Positions 18,265-26,354 are shown, counted from the stretch's first letter. The stretch is 29,812 nt of DNA from Candidatus Krumholzibacteriia bacterium (GCA_035649275.1 DASRJW010000118.1:1-29812), one strand, 5' to 3'. The notes: a model not told the origin generated them from the sequence alone. Numbers and translations: made by a program.

Positions 18265-19282
18265 CGCAGCTGATCCCCTCGAAGAAGACGCTGCGCTCCC
18301 GGCCCGCCTCGACCCCTGCCAGCGCCTCGAAGCGCCGCAGCACGGCTTCCACCTGCTCGTAGGTGTCAGCGGTGAAGACGAGCGGTCGCAGCTCCTTGGA
18401 GCCTGGGAGATCGGCGACGTACCAGGCCAGGTGCTTGCGCATGCGGCGCACGACGTGCACCGGATCCATGCGGGCTTCTTCCAGTTCCAGCCGCAGGTTC
18501 TCCAGCGCCATCGCCACACGCTCCTGGACCGCCGGCAGGCGGGGCTCGCCTCCCGCCAGCAGCTCCTTCACCTGCGCGAAGATCCAGGGGTACCCGAAGC
18601 TGCCGCGGCCGATCATCACGGAATCGCAGCCGGTGCTGGCGAACATGCGCAGCGCATCCTGCGGGCCCATGATGTCGCCGTTGCCGATGACCGGAATGCG
18701 TACCGCCTGCTTGACGGCGGCGATGATCTCCCAGCGCGCCGCGCCGCCGAAGCCTTGCTTGCGGGTCCGCGGGTGCACCGTGATCCACTGCGCCCCCTCG
18801 GCCTCGATGATGCGCGCCGCTTCGACGGCGTTGATCGAGCTCTCGTCCCAGCCGGCGCGGATCTTCACCGACACCGGCACCGGCGCCTGGCGGACCACCG
18901 CGCGCACCACCTGCGCCAGGCGTGGCAGGTCGCGCAGCAAGTCGGAGCCGCCGGCGTTGCGCACGACCTTGCGCGCCGGACAGCCCATGTTGATGTCGAT
19001 GGCGTCGGGGCGCAGCTCGGCCACGAGCCCGGCGGCGCGCCCCATGAGCTCCGCGTCGCCGCCGAAGATCTGCACCGCCACCGGGCGCTCGGCCTCGGTG
19101 AAGCGCGCCAGCTCGTAGCTCCGCAGGCTGTCGCGGCTCAAGGCGTCGCTCGACACCAGCTCGGTGACGGCGTAGTCGGCGCCGTAACGCTTGCAGATCC
19201 GCCGGTAGATGCTGTTGGTGATGCTCGCCACCGGGGCCAGTGCCACCAGCCGCTGCCGCAGCCGCCGTTGCAACAGTTCCAT
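18257..19282 (-). CDS. dusB: tRNA-dihydrouridine synthase (DusB type)
   Basis: The 341-residue flavoenzyme reduces uridines in tRNA to dihydrouridine. It begins ALAPVASITNSIYRRICKRY, has the catalytic loop DINMGCPARKVVRNAGGSDL with Cys101, the KIRAGWDESSINAVEAA barrel strand, WITVHPRTRKQGFGG, and the FMN phosphate site PVIGNGDI with IGRGSFGYPWIF. The C-terminal helical domain (VVRRMRKHLAWYVADLPGSK) is the tRNA-binding part. ATG 19282 has AGGAGG about 5 bases upstream. It is first in a run of overlapping genes with larB and larC, which is unusual company since dusB is often next to fis. Position-level specificity is not provable from the sequence. Confidence 0.93.
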   Translation of the reverse strand: MELLQRRLRQRLVALAPVASITNSIYRRICKRYGADYAVTELVSSDALSRDSLRSYELARFTEAERPVAVQIFGGDAELMGRAAGLVAELRPDAIDINMGCPARKVVRNAGGSDLLRDLPRLAQVVRAVVRQAPVPVSVKIRAGWDESSINAVEAARIIEAEGAQWITVHPRTRKQGFGGAARWEIIAAVKQAVRIPVIGNGDIMGPQDALRMFASTGCDSVMIGRGSFGYPWIFAQVKELLAGGEPRLPAVQERVAMALENLRLELEEARMDPVHVVRRMRKHLAWYVADLPGSKELRPLVFTADTYEQVEAVLRRFEALAGVEAGRERSVFFEGISCDA

Positions 19283-19301
19283 CGCCCCTCCTCGGGCACC
19301 G

Positions 19302-19310
19302 ACGATAGCA
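19302..19310 (-). promoter_or_regulatory. Candidate extended -10 promoter of dusB-larBC
   Basis: TGCTATCGT on the minus strand has the TG of an extended -10 element one base before TATCGT (4 of 6 consensus). The start would be near 19295, only about 13 bases from the dusB ATG. No good -35 hexamer is seen. Similar GTGCTA elements precede the porin and phosphatidyltransferase genes. Confidence 0.3.
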
Positions 19311-19388
19311 CAGGCCGCCGGCACCGGACGCCGCCATGGTCCGTAGGGCGTCCACCGCCGCGACCGGTTTGTCCGCGGCTGAAAGCGC

Positions 19389-19417
19389 GGCGGGGGAGGC
19401 TCGCTGCCTCCCCCGCC
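19389..19417 (-). terminator. Strong hairpin between ctpA and dusB
   Basis: A perfect 12-bp stem GGCGGGGGAGGC/GCCTCCCCCGCC with a 5-base loop lies about 30 bases after the protease stop. On the minus strand it is followed by GCGCTTTCAG, without a real T run. It may terminate the protease transcript or protect its 3' end. Confidence 0.5.
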
Positions 19418-19447
19418 ACTACAGTGCGACTGTTTGCGTTCAGGCGC

Positions 19448-21145
19448 TCACGGCGTCGCCAGCAGTTGCTTGATGCGATCCGTCGGCACCGCCCGGACTT
19501 CCTCGGGGCTGAGGACGTAGAACTCCTTCATCGTGTGACCGTGGGCGAAGAGGTCGAGAGCCTTCTTCAGCTGCTCGTCACCCTCGATGGACACCAGATA
19601 GGCCGCCTTGGTGCCGTGCAGCCGGCGGGTCAACTCGCGCCGCAAGCCGCGCTCGATGTACTCGGAGTTCTCCTGGAAGACCGCCGGGGCGTAGTCGACC
19701 TTGTCCTCCGTCAGCATCTTCTTGAACTCCTCGATCATGGCAGGAGTCACCGCGGTGCTGGTGGACTTCGGATGCCGCGACACGTGCTTGATGGCGTACT
19801 TGAAGAAGAGGTTCTTGCGCTCCAGGTCGACGGCGAAATCCGAGAGATTGGGCTGCGTCAGCACCAGATCGGGAACGATGCCGCCGCCGCCCTTCACCGG
19901 ACGCCCGCCCACGGTACGGAAGGTGGTGGTGGTGTCCGGCGCCTCGCTCTTCGTCGAGCGGTCGTCCTGCTGCAGGATCGGCGGGCGGGTCGCGGTGGCG
20001 TGCTCCTCGCCTTCGCCCTCCGCCCCAGCCTCGGACACCTCGACTTCCTCGCGCTCGTGGTCGCGCTCGTCCCGGTGGATGCAGCGACCGCTGGGCGTGT
20101 AGTACTTCGCCGTGGTCAGCTTCAACGCCTCCGTATCGGACAGGGGGTAGACCGTCTGTACCGAGCCCTTGCCGAAGGAGGTCTCGCCCACGATGAGTGC
20201 CGCGTCCCAGTCCTGCAGGGCGCCCGCCACGATCTCCGAGGCGCTGGCGCTGCCTTCGTTGATCAGGACCACCACGGGATAATCCCTACCGAAGGTCTTG
20301 TTCGCCGGTTGGGTGGAGTAGTAATCCGAGTTCTGCCGCGGCGTCCGCCCGCGGGTCATGACAATCTTCTTTCCCGACTCCAGAAAGAGCTGCGACACGT
20401 CGCGCGCCGCCCGCAGGAGACCGCCGGGGTTGTAGCGCAGGTCGAGGATGAGACCCTTGATCCCTTGGGCCTCCAGCTCCGTCAGGCGCGCTTGCAGCTC
20501 CTCCGCCGTGTCCTGGGCGAAGTTCACCGCCCGCACGTAGCCGATGTCGCCGATCTTGAAGGCGTAACGCACGCTCTCGATCTCGATGATGTCGCGGACC
20601 ACGGAGAAGTCGATGGGTTGCTCCGCGCCCTCCCGGCGCACCTTGAAATGGACCTCCGTGCCCTTGGGGCCGCGCAGCTTGGAGATGGCCTTCGCCATCG
20701 TCCAGCTGTAGGTGTCTTCGCCTTCGATCTCGATGATCTGGTCGCCGCCCTGCACTCCCTGACTGTAGGCGGGGGTGCCTTCGATCGGCGACACCACAGT
20801 GGGGTACTTGTCGCGCACGGAAATCTCGATGCCGAGCCCGCCGAACGACCCCTGCGTCGAGGTCATGAGGTCGTCGTACATCGTGGTGTCGAGGAACTGG
20901 CTGTGCGGGTCGAGGCCCTGCAGCATCCCCTCGATGGCGCGGTGCACGAGATCGTTCGGATCGACGCCCTCGTCGACGTAATAGGTGGTGATCTTTTCGA
21001 ACACCCGGGTGAAGAGATCCAAGCTCTCCATCACCTTCGCCTGGTCCGAGGTGGAGCGGCGGTTGTCAGCGCTGAGCCCGTTGGCAAGCCAGACGATTGT
21101 GACGCCGGCGAGGAGGCCGGCGATCCAACGTTTCCGTGCGCTCAA
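19448..21145 (-). CDS. Carboxy-terminal processing protease, S41 family
   Basis: The product (565 aa) has an N-terminal membrane anchor or signal (RKRWIAGLLAGVTIVWLANG), a helical region, a PDZ domain at about residues 97-180 (GSFGGLGIEISVRD and QGVQGGDQIIEIEG) and an S41 catalytic core. The Ser is in GSASASEIV (about 301) and the Lys in ETSFGKGSVQ (about 326), spaced 25 apart as in the CtpA family. An acidic low-complexity insert (about 357-410) interrupts the core after YYTPSGRCIH, before GGGGIVPDLVL. TTG 21154 directly abuts the AGGAGG, so I chose TTG 21145, 9 bases from it. Such proteases trim periplasmic proteins from their C-termini. The target is unknown. Confidence 0.9.
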   Translation of the reverse strand: MSARKRWIAGLLAGVTIVWLANGLSADNRRSTSDQAKVMESLDLFTRVFEKITTYYVDEGVDPNDLVHRAIEGMLQGLDPHSQFLDTTMYDDLMTSTQGSFGGLGIEISVRDKYPTVVSPIEGTPAYSQGVQGGDQIIEIEGEDTYSWTMAKAISKLRGPKGTEVHFKVRREGAEQPIDFSVVRDIIEIESVRYAFKIGDIGYVRAVNFAQDTAEELQARLTELEAQGIKGLILDLRYNPGGLLRAARDVSQLFLESGKKIVMTRGRTPRQNSDYYSTQPANKTFGRDYPVVVLINEGSASASEIVAGALQDWDAALIVGETSFGKGSVQTVYPLSDTEALKLTTAKYYTPSGRCIHRDERDHEREEVEVSEAGAEGEGEEHATATRPPILQQDDRSTKSEAPDTTTTFRTVGGRPVKGGGGIVPDLVLTQPNLSDFAVDLERKNLFFKYAIKHVSRHPKSTSTAVTPAMIEEFKKMLTEDKVDYAPAVFQENSEYIERGLRRELTRRLHGTKAAYLVSIEGDEQLKKALDLFAHGHTMKEFYVLSPEEVRAVPTDRIKQLLATP

Positions 21146-21154
21146 AGAGATCAA

Positions 21155-21512
21155 CCTCCTGGGGCTTACCGATTCCCTCCGACTCGGGCTTGCGGGCGAG
21201 GCGACGGAGCAACGAGATGGGGCGGCGCCTCATTTCATGTGGCTTACGAAAACTGGCAAGGAACGTTCCAAACGCAACAGACGAGGTGCGCGAGGTCGTG
21301 GGAGCGGCTCCGCGCCGGCACTCCGGGGGGCGAGGTGAGCCCGGTTCCGGGGAATTATAACCGCTTGGGGGCTGAAAGCGCCGCCTCGCCGGGGGGCCGG
21401 GCGGGGGCGCCGCGGCTGGGCCGTGTGGCGCCTTGTGGGTGAGACGCCACGGGCGGACGGAAATATCGCCCGGCCGGGCTCAGGTGGTTCGTTTCTACCG
21501 GAAGGCCGTTTC
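21155..21512. other. Intergenic region upstream of the S41 protease
   Basis: These 358 bases show no supported gene. They contain a perfect TATAAT on the minus strand (21354-21359) and an extremely GC-rich block (about 21375-21430) with several short inverted repeats of GGCGCC type. No T-tract terminator for the phosphatidyltransferase gene was seen. Confidence 0.5.
21354..21359 (-). promoter_or_regulatory. Candidate -10 element of the S41 protease gene
   Basis: The minus strand reads GGTTATAATTCC, an exact TATAAT in otherwise very GC-rich DNA. Transcription would start near 21346 with a leader of about 200 bases. No convincing TTGACA lies 16-18 bases upstream, so confidence is limited. Confidence 0.35.
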
Positions 21513-22157
21513 TTAAGGAGAGCTGGGGAGCTCGGACCGCGCCCCGGCCCCTACCTCCGCGCCTCTCGAGGCGGTCAGGCGCTGCACGTGGCGGATGCGC
21601 TGCACGACGGTGGCCCAGGAGAACAACACCAGGATCGCCGTCGCCCCTATGAGGGCGCGGTAGCCGAGGAGGAGCCCGAGGATGGTGACGGCGAGACGCT
21701 CGGGCCGCTCGAACCACCCCACCTTGCACTCCAGCCCTAGACCCTCGGCGCGGGCGCGGGTGTAGCTGGTGATGAGCGAGCCGCCCAGGGCCAGGAGGAC
21801 GGCCACGCCCCACAGACCACCCGCTATGCCGTCGCGCTGAAAGAAGTACGCCGCGATGCCGGCGAGTACCACGGTTTCGTCGATGCGGTCGATGGTGGAG
21901 TCGAGGAAAGCGCCGAAGCGGGTCACTCGACCAGTGCGCCGGGCGAGCCCGCCGTCCAGACCATCGCAGATGGACGCCACCAGGAGGACCACGCCGCCGA
22001 GGAGGGTGTGGCCGAGCCCGATCCACACGCCGGCGGCGACGTTGAGCACGAGCCCGACCAGGGTGACCGCGGTGGGTGTGATGCCGGCGCGGGCCAGCAC
22101 TTCGACCAGCGGTGCCGCGAGAGCGCGCGCCCGTTCCTGCCACAGCGCCTTGTGCAC
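21513..22157 (-). CDS. CDP-alcohol phosphatidyltransferase, phosphatidylinositol-phosphate-synthase-like
   Basis: The 214-residue membrane enzyme has the CDP-alcohol signature DGLDGGLARRTGRVTRFGAF continuing to LDSTIDR, giving Asp65, Asp68, Asp86 and Asp90. Several hydrophobic helices surround it. The segment SYTRARAEGLGLECKVGW followed by ERPERL is of the kind seen in archaetidylinositol- and phosphatidylinositol-phosphate synthases, not in standard PgsA or PssA, so an inositol-phosphate or related acceptor is possible. GTG 22157 has GGAG 6 bases upstream and places the family-like MHKALWQERARALAAP at the N-terminus. GTG 22193 would add 12 residues and would lie upstream of a candidate -10 element. 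The exact lipid product is not determinable here. Confidence 0.82.
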   Translation of the reverse strand: MHKALWQERARALAAPLVEVLARAGITPTAVTLVGLVLNVAAGVWIGLGHTLLGGVVLLVASICDGLDGGLARRTGRVTRFGAFLDSTIDRIDETVVLAGIAAYFFQRDGIAGGLWGVAVLLALGGSLITSYTRARAEGLGLECKVGWFERPERLAVTILGLLLGYRALIGATAILVLFSWATVVQRIRHVQRLTASRGAEVGAGARSELPSSP

Positions 22158-22447
22158 GACGGACTCCGTTTCGCGAGCGGCAGACGCTAGCACCTCTCTC
22201 CGGCGTGCAGCAAGGCGGAACGCCGCATCCTGTCAGCGAGCGTCGCTCCCGCTGGGGGCGCGCAACGGCGCGCTACGGTGCGCGGTGGTGTGGACGGAAC
22301 CTTGCTTGATGCGGCTCTGTGGCGCGCCGTTCCTGACGGCGCCGAGAGCACCCATGCGTCGCCTCGTTGGCGCCGGCCGGGCCGTATCGAAGGACACCCC
22401 TCGCAATACTTCACGGTTCGGCGGCGCCATCGACGCGACGTGTCGGG
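22158..22447. other. Intergenic region between nadE and the phosphatidyltransferase gene
   Basis: These 290 bases contain only the candidate extended -10 promoter near 22184-22192. Short open frames here lack ribosome-binding sites and recognisable sequence. No tRNA cloverleaf was found by eye. Confidence 0.4.
22184..22192 (-). promoter_or_regulatory. Candidate extended -10 promoter of the phosphatidyltransferase
   Basis: TGCTAGCGT on the minus strand is an extended -10-like element; a TTGCTG lies 18 bases upstream of TAGCGT as a weak -35. The start would be near 22177, about 20 bases before GTG 22157. This favours the shorter protein. Confidence 0.35.
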
Positions 22448-23362
22448 TCAGCGCTTCCAATCCCTCGGATAGCGGAAATCGTGAGTGATGCTGCGCCCGG
22501 ATACCTTGGCGATGAGCGGCATCCGGCGTTTGTACTGTGAGCGTGTCACCAGCTCCTCGACGCGGGTGACGAAGGCCGGAGCGAAACCGAGCTCCACCAG
22601 CTCGGTGTGCCGATAGCGCCGTTCCACCATGAAGTGCAGCAGCTCGTCCACCTCGTCGTAGGTGAATCCGAGCTCGCTCTCGTCGGTCTGCCCTTCCCAG
22701 AGATCCGCGGTGGGGTGCTTGTCGACGATCGCGGCGGGAACCCCCATCGCCGCCGCCAGCGCCCAGACCTGGGTCTTGTAGAGGTCGCCGATCGGGTTGA
22801 TCGCCGAGGCCAGGTCGCCATGGATGGTGCCGTAGCCCAGGAAGAGTTCGGTCTTGTTGCTGGTGCCGAGCACGAGCGCTCCCAGCGCCGCCGAACGATC
22901 GTAGAGGATGCTCATGCGCTCCCGCGCCATCTTGTTGCCGCGCTGGAGCGCGGTGGCGTCGGGGTGGCCGGCGAAGTAGGCGTCGATCTGCGCCGAGATG
23001 TCGAGGCGCAAAGAGCGGATGCCGGTGTGGCGCACCACCGTCTCGGCATCGGCGCTGCTCCGCGGATTGGAAGTGCGGTAGGGCATGAGGATGCCACAGA
23101 CTTCCTCCGGGCCCAGGGCCTCCGCCGCCAGGGTGGCCACCAGAGCCGAGTCGACGCCGCCGGAAACGCCGAGCACGGCGCGCCGCATGCCGACTTTGTG
23201 CACTTCCTCGTGGATGAAAGCGACGAGCACCTTGCGCAGGAGAGCGACGTCGAGCCGGCGCTGCCGGTAGCCCCGGCGCAGGCGGTGCACCATCGCGCCG
23301 TGGGCGTCCGCCGGAACCAGTGGCTCCTGTCCACCCTTTGCCGCCGCCTGCGCGCTTTTCAT
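22448..23362 (-). CDS. nadE: NAD+ synthetase, ammonia-transferring domain
   Basis: The 304-residue ATP-pyrophosphatase converts nicotinic acid adenine dinucleotide to NAD+. The PP-loop is [20 protein letters not shown] (Ser67 to Ser72), and the substrate and dimer region [20 protein letters not shown] followed by [17 protein letters not shown] is diagnostic. [20 protein letters not shown], then [15 protein letters not shown] near the end, complete the pattern. The ATG overlaps the upstream amidase stop in ATGA. The two proteins correspond to the halves of glutamine-dependent NadE, so ammonia is probably delivered by the neighbour. The N-terminal 40 residues are basic and variable. Confidence 0.94.
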   Translation of the reverse strand: MKSAQAAAKGGQEPLVPADAHGAMVHRLRRGYRQRRLDVALLRKVLVAFIHEEVHKVGMRRAVLGVSGGVDSALVATLAAEALGPEEVCGILMPYRTSNPRSSADAETVVRHTGIRSLRLDISAQIDAYFAGHPDATALQRGNKMARERMSILYDRSAALGALVLGTSNKTELFLGYGTIHGDLASAINPIGDLYKTQVWALAAAMGVPAAIVDKHPTADLWEGQTDESELGFTYDEVDELLHFMVERRYRHTELVELGFAPAFVTRVEELVTRSQYKRRMPLIAKVSGRSITHDFRYPRDWKR

Positions 23363-24300
23363 CGCTCCGCCTCGGGGTCCACGAGCTCGCTCGGGCCGGC
23401 TTGCCGGCGCTCGCGACGGATGCGGTGCAGCTCGGCCAGGGTGAGCTCTAGCCGCTCGCTGCGCAGCGTCGGGTCGCTCACCCGCGTGCGCCGCACCTCG
23501 TTCCAGTCGAGCTCGCAAGTGAACAAGCCGGCTTCGAGAAGTGGCGCCTCGAAGCAGGAACGCCCGCCGGGAGCGAGCACCCGTGAGCCGCCCCAAAAGG
23601 AGAGGCCGTCCTCGAAGCCCACTCGATTCACGAGCACCATGAAGCAACCGAAAAGCTGGCTGTACATCTTGAGCGCCGTGGCCCAGACGTCGACGTTCGA
23701 GTGCTCTTCGCCGACGTCGGCACCGCGCAGCGGGCTCGCCGCCGCCGCCACCACCAGGTCCGCCCCATCCTGCGAGAGCACGTAGAGCACCGATGGGTGC
23801 CAGAGGTCCTCGCAGAGAACGACGCCCAAGCGCCCGAGGCGCGTGTCGAAGGCACGGATGTGCTCGCCCGCAGCGTACAGGCGCCCTTCCTCGAAGAGAC
23901 CGTAGGTCGGCAGGTAGGCTTTGCGGTGCACGTGCACCAGACGGCCGTCCTGACAAAAAGCGTAGCTGTTGAAGAAGCGGTGATCCGCGGCTTCCTCGAC
24001 GAAACCGAAGCCCAGGCAGAGGCCGCGGCTCTCGCGCACCAGCCGCAGGAGCTCGGGCGAACGCCGATCCTGGGCCACGTCGGGCACCAGGTCGCGGAGC
24101 TGGTAGCCGGCGAGCGACAGCTCCGGGAAGAGCAGCATCTCGGTTTTCTGGGTGCGCGCTCGTTCCAGGGTTTCGAGGTGCAGCTCGAGGTTGGCCTGCA
24201 CGTCGCCGAGCTTCGGTGCGATCTGGCCCAGGCCCAGGCGCAGCGAGCGCAGCCCTTGCCCGGCAGCGCTCTCCATCGCCGTGGCAGTCTTGGTCGTCAT
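23359..24300 (-). CDS. Nitrilase-type amidase, likely glutaminase partner of NadE
   Basis: The 313-residue carbon-nitrogen hydrolase carries the nitrilase triad: Glu60 in [13 protein letters not shown], Lys127 in [14 protein letters not shown] and Cys163 in [22 protein letters not shown] and [16 protein letters not shown] closely resemble the amidase half of fused glutamine-dependent NAD synthetases. Its role is inferred to be release of ammonia from glutamine for NadE, encoded directly downstream with a 4-base overlap. ATG 24300 has GAGG 6-7 bases upstream; ATG 24276 is an in-frame alternative. A stand-alone nitrilase function cannot be excluded, but the gene pairing argues for NAD synthesis. 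Confidence 0.88.
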   Translation of the reverse strand: MTTKTATAMESAAGQGLRSLRLGLGQIAPKLGDVQANLELHLETLERARTQKTEMLLFPELSLAGYQLRDLVPDVAQDRRSPELLRLVRESRGLCLGFGFVEEAADHRFFNSYAFCQDGRLVHVHRKAYLPTYGLFEEGRLYAAGEHIRAFDTRLGRLGVVLCEDLWHPSVLYVLSQDGADLVVAAAASPLRGADVGEEHSNVDVWATALKMYSQLFGCFMVLVNRVGFEDGLSFWGGSRVLAPGGRSCFEAPLLEAGLFTCELDWNEVRRTRVSDPTLRSERLELTLAELHRIRRERRQAGPSELVDPEAER

Positions 24301-24382
24301 CGTGGCCTCACTCGCAGTGCAGCGCGCCTGGCGACCGCCGCGTCCTTGCGGCCCGCCCGGGAAGCCGGCGCTGCATCCCCAC

Positions 24383-24405
24383 ATCATACTGTACGAGCCG
24401 CTCGT
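24383..24405 (-). promoter_or_regulatory. Candidate promoter and palindrome upstream of the NAD synthetase pair
   Basis: TATGAT (24383-24388, minus strand, 5 of 6 consensus) lies about 85 bases before the amidase ATG. Just upstream a perfect inverted repeat ACGAGC-C-GCTCGT (24393-24405) occupies the space between -10 and -35. A repressor site there could control NAD synthesis, but no matching regulator is visible. Confidence 0.35.
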
Positions 24406-24416
24406 CCGTGGGTGGG

Positions 24417-25841
24417 TCAGAACCAGGGAGCATCGAGGCGCGTCGGCATGTCGGCGAGCACGTAGGCCATGACCGCCATGGCAGCCACGTGCTTGCGCAG
24501 CTCGATCGGATCCACCTTGTCCAACATGTCCGCCTGCGTGTGGTGCCACTCGAAGTAATGCTCGCCCACGGTGCGGTGTGCGAGCCCCGGAACGCCGGCC
24601 TTCATGAGCGGACCGATATCGGCGCCACCGCCGTCCTCGGTGATCCGCGCCGCGCCGAGGCCGGCGAGGAGCTGGCTCATGTCGCGGACGCGCGCCAAGG
24701 CCTGCTGGTGCCGGGCGCGGCCGCCGGCGTCGTTGTCCTCGTGCTGCACCCGGACGCCGAAACCGACGATGCGCTCCACTCCCATGTCCGCTTCCAAGGC
24801 GGCGACGTGAGCGCCCACCGCCGCTCCCAGGCTGTCGCGGTAGGCGCTGGCGCCGCGCGTGCCGTTCTCCTCGTTCGTCCACAGCACCACCCGCAGAGTC
24901 CGCCGCGGCCGCAAGCCGAGCTGGTGGATGAGCCGCAGCGCCTCCATGGAGATGACACAACCGCCGCCGTCGTCGTTCGCTCCTTGCCCGACGTCCCACG
25001 AATCCAGGTGCCCGCCGAGCACCACGATCTCTTCCGGGCGTTCGCTGCCGCGCAGCTCGCCGATGACATTGTGGGCGCGGACATCGGGGAGCATCTTGGC
25101 CTCCATCCGCAGTTGCACCTGAACGGCCTCCCCGCGGTCATAGAGGCGATGCAGCATCGTCGCGTCCTCGATGCTGATCGCTGCCGCCGGGATGCGCTGG
25201 GTGCCTTCGTAGCGCAGGGCGCCGGTGTGCGGCGTGCGCAGGCTCACCGGGCCGACCGAGCGTACCAGCACCGCCACCGCGCCACGGGCGGCGGCGCGCG
25301 TGGCGCCGCTGCCGCGGTACTTCACCGTCTCGGTGTAGGTGGTGAAGGGTACGTCGTAGAGGACAATCTTGCCTTCCACGGCGCCGTCCGGGAGCGCCTC
25401 GAGCTCCGCCCAGTCGTCCACGACCACCACGGGAGCGGTGACGCCGCGGCGCGGCGTGCCGACGCTGCCTCCCAGGCCGAGCATGGCGAGGGGCGCGTAG
25501 CGTGGCTGCAGCATCTCGGCGCTCTCGCGCCCGCGCACCCAGCGCGGCACCATCACGGGCTGCAAGCGCACCTCGAGCCCGTCGCTCCGCATCGCCGCCG
25601 CCGCCCATTCTTCGGCGCGCTGCAGCTCTGGCGAGCCGCTCAGGCGGTGTCCGATGCCATCACAGAGTTGGGACAGACGCGTGTAGGCCGATTCACTGGT
25701 CAAAGCGGCGCCGATCAGCCGCTCCGCTTCGTCACGGTACGCGTCGGCGAGAGAAGCGGGGTCGGCAACGGCGGAGCCCGCGATCGCCCCGAGGAGGGTG
25801 AAGAGACCGACGAGCTGGCACAGGTGGGTGCGGCGGCGCAA
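24417..25841 (-). CDS. M28 family aminopeptidase/carboxypeptidase, carboxypeptidase-Q-like
   Basis: The 474-residue zinc peptidase is exported: residues 1-26 (RRRTHLCQLVGLFTLLGAIA) are a signal peptide. The start is TTG 25841, with GGAGG 6 bases upstream, and no ATG nearby fits. A PA-type insert lies at about 110-250. Zinc ligands are His278 and Asp290 in GGHLDSWDVGQGANDDGGG, Glu325 next to catalytic Glu324 in LWTNEENGTRGA, Asp352 and His434 in HYFEWHHTQADML. LCDGIGHRLSGSPELQRAEEW near the N-terminus and GHLDSWDVGQG strongly resemble animal plasma glutamate carboxypeptidase (CPQ), which cleaves dipeptides. It follows the HU gene by 83 bases and may share its transcript. Confidence 0.92.
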   Translation of the reverse strand: MRRRTHLCQLVGLFTLLGAIAGSAVADPASLADAYRDEAERLIGAALTSESAYTRLSQLCDGIGHRLSGSPELQRAEEWAAAAMRSDGLEVRLQPVMVPRWVRGRESAEMLQPRYAPLAMLGLGGSVGTPRRGVTAPVVVVDDWAELEALPDGAVEGKIVLYDVPFTTYTETVKYRGSGATRAAARGAVAVLVRSVGPVSLRTPHTGALRYEGTQRIPAAAISIEDATMLHRLYDRGEAVQVQLRMEAKMLPDVRAHNVIGELRGSERPEEIVVLGGHLDSWDVGQGANDDGGGCVISMEALRLIHQLGLRPRRTLRVVLWTNEENGTRGASAYRDSLGAAVGAHVAALEADMGVERIVGFGVRVQHEDNDAGGRARHQQALARVRDMSQLLAGLGAARITEDGGGADIGPLMKAGVPGLAHRTVGEHYFEWHHTQADMLDKVDPIELRKHVAAMAVMAYVLADMPTRLDAPWF

Positions 25842-25924
25842 GCCGATCCTCCGCGGCAACTGGGTGCTCCGCTCCGGGGGGGGTCGGCGGCGCGCTTGCC
25901 TCGCCCTGACGCTGGCTCCTCGAG

Positions 25925-26206
25925 TCAGCGCCGCGACGCGACCAGGTCCTTGAGCTCCTTGGAGACCTTGAAGACCGGGACCCGCCGCTCCGGCACCGGA
26001 GCCGGCTCGCCCGTCCGCGGGTTGCGCGCGATGCGCGCCTTGCGGTGCTTCACCTTGAAGGTGCCGAAGCCGCGGATCTCCAGATGCTTGCCCTCGGCGA
26101 GGGCATCCGAAACCGTCTTCAGGAATTGATCGACGGCCTCGGCGATTTCCTTCTTGGTCAGTCCGGTCTTCGCGGCGATGTCCTCGACGATCTCTGCCTT
26201 GGTCAT
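25925..26206 (-). CDS. HU/IHF family DNA-binding protein
   Basis: The 93-residue nucleoid protein starts MTKAEIVEDIAAKTGLTKKE and has the DNA-arm signature GFGTFKVKHRKARIARNPRT, with the intercalating proline in ARNPRTGEP. The length is normal for HU. It bends and compacts DNA as a homodimer or heterodimer. A good promoter lies directly upstream. Single-gene HU expression is usually strong, and the peptidase gene downstream could be read through. Whether it is HU or an IHF-like paralogue cannot be told. Confidence 0.95.
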   Translation of the reverse strand: MTKAEIVEDIAAKTGLTKKEIAEAVDQFLKTVSDALAEGKHLEIRGFGTFKVKHRKARIARNPRTGEPAPVPERRVPVFKVSKELKDLVASRR

Positions 26207-26261
26207 GAGATCTCTCCCCGAACCGGTCGGAAAACGACACGTTTCTTCTGGCTACACGGAA

Positions 26262-26291
26262 ACTCTACCGGGCCCTTTTCGCCACTGTCAA
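26262..26291 (-). promoter_or_regulatory. Promoter of the HU gene
   Basis: TTGACA (26286-26291, exact consensus) and TAGAGT (26262-26267, 4 of 6) are 18 bases apart on the minus strand. Transcription would begin near 26255, about 50 bases before the HU ATG. This is the best-looking sigma-70 promoter in the window. Confidence 0.65.
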
Positions 26292-26354
26292 GATCATGCG
26301 CCACAGGGAGTTACCAGGGGCAGCCGGGGCCCGCGGGGGGACCCCGGGGGAATC

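Noticed and set aside
18155-21442. A 1095-codon open frame on the plus strand opposite ctpA, dusB and larB
   Set aside because: It is antisense to well-recognised genes, has no protein-like motif and arises from GC-rich third-position bias.
22233-22460. A 75-codon minus-strand frame between nadE and the phosphatidyltransferase gene
   Set aside because: It has no ribosome-binding site, an Arg/Pro/Ala composition typical of shadow frames, and overlaps the nadE end.
26300-26354. GC-rich inverted repeat (CCGGGG/CCCCGG) after pabC, considered as a terminator
   Set aside because: There is no T run, and such short GC repeats are frequent in this sequence by chance.
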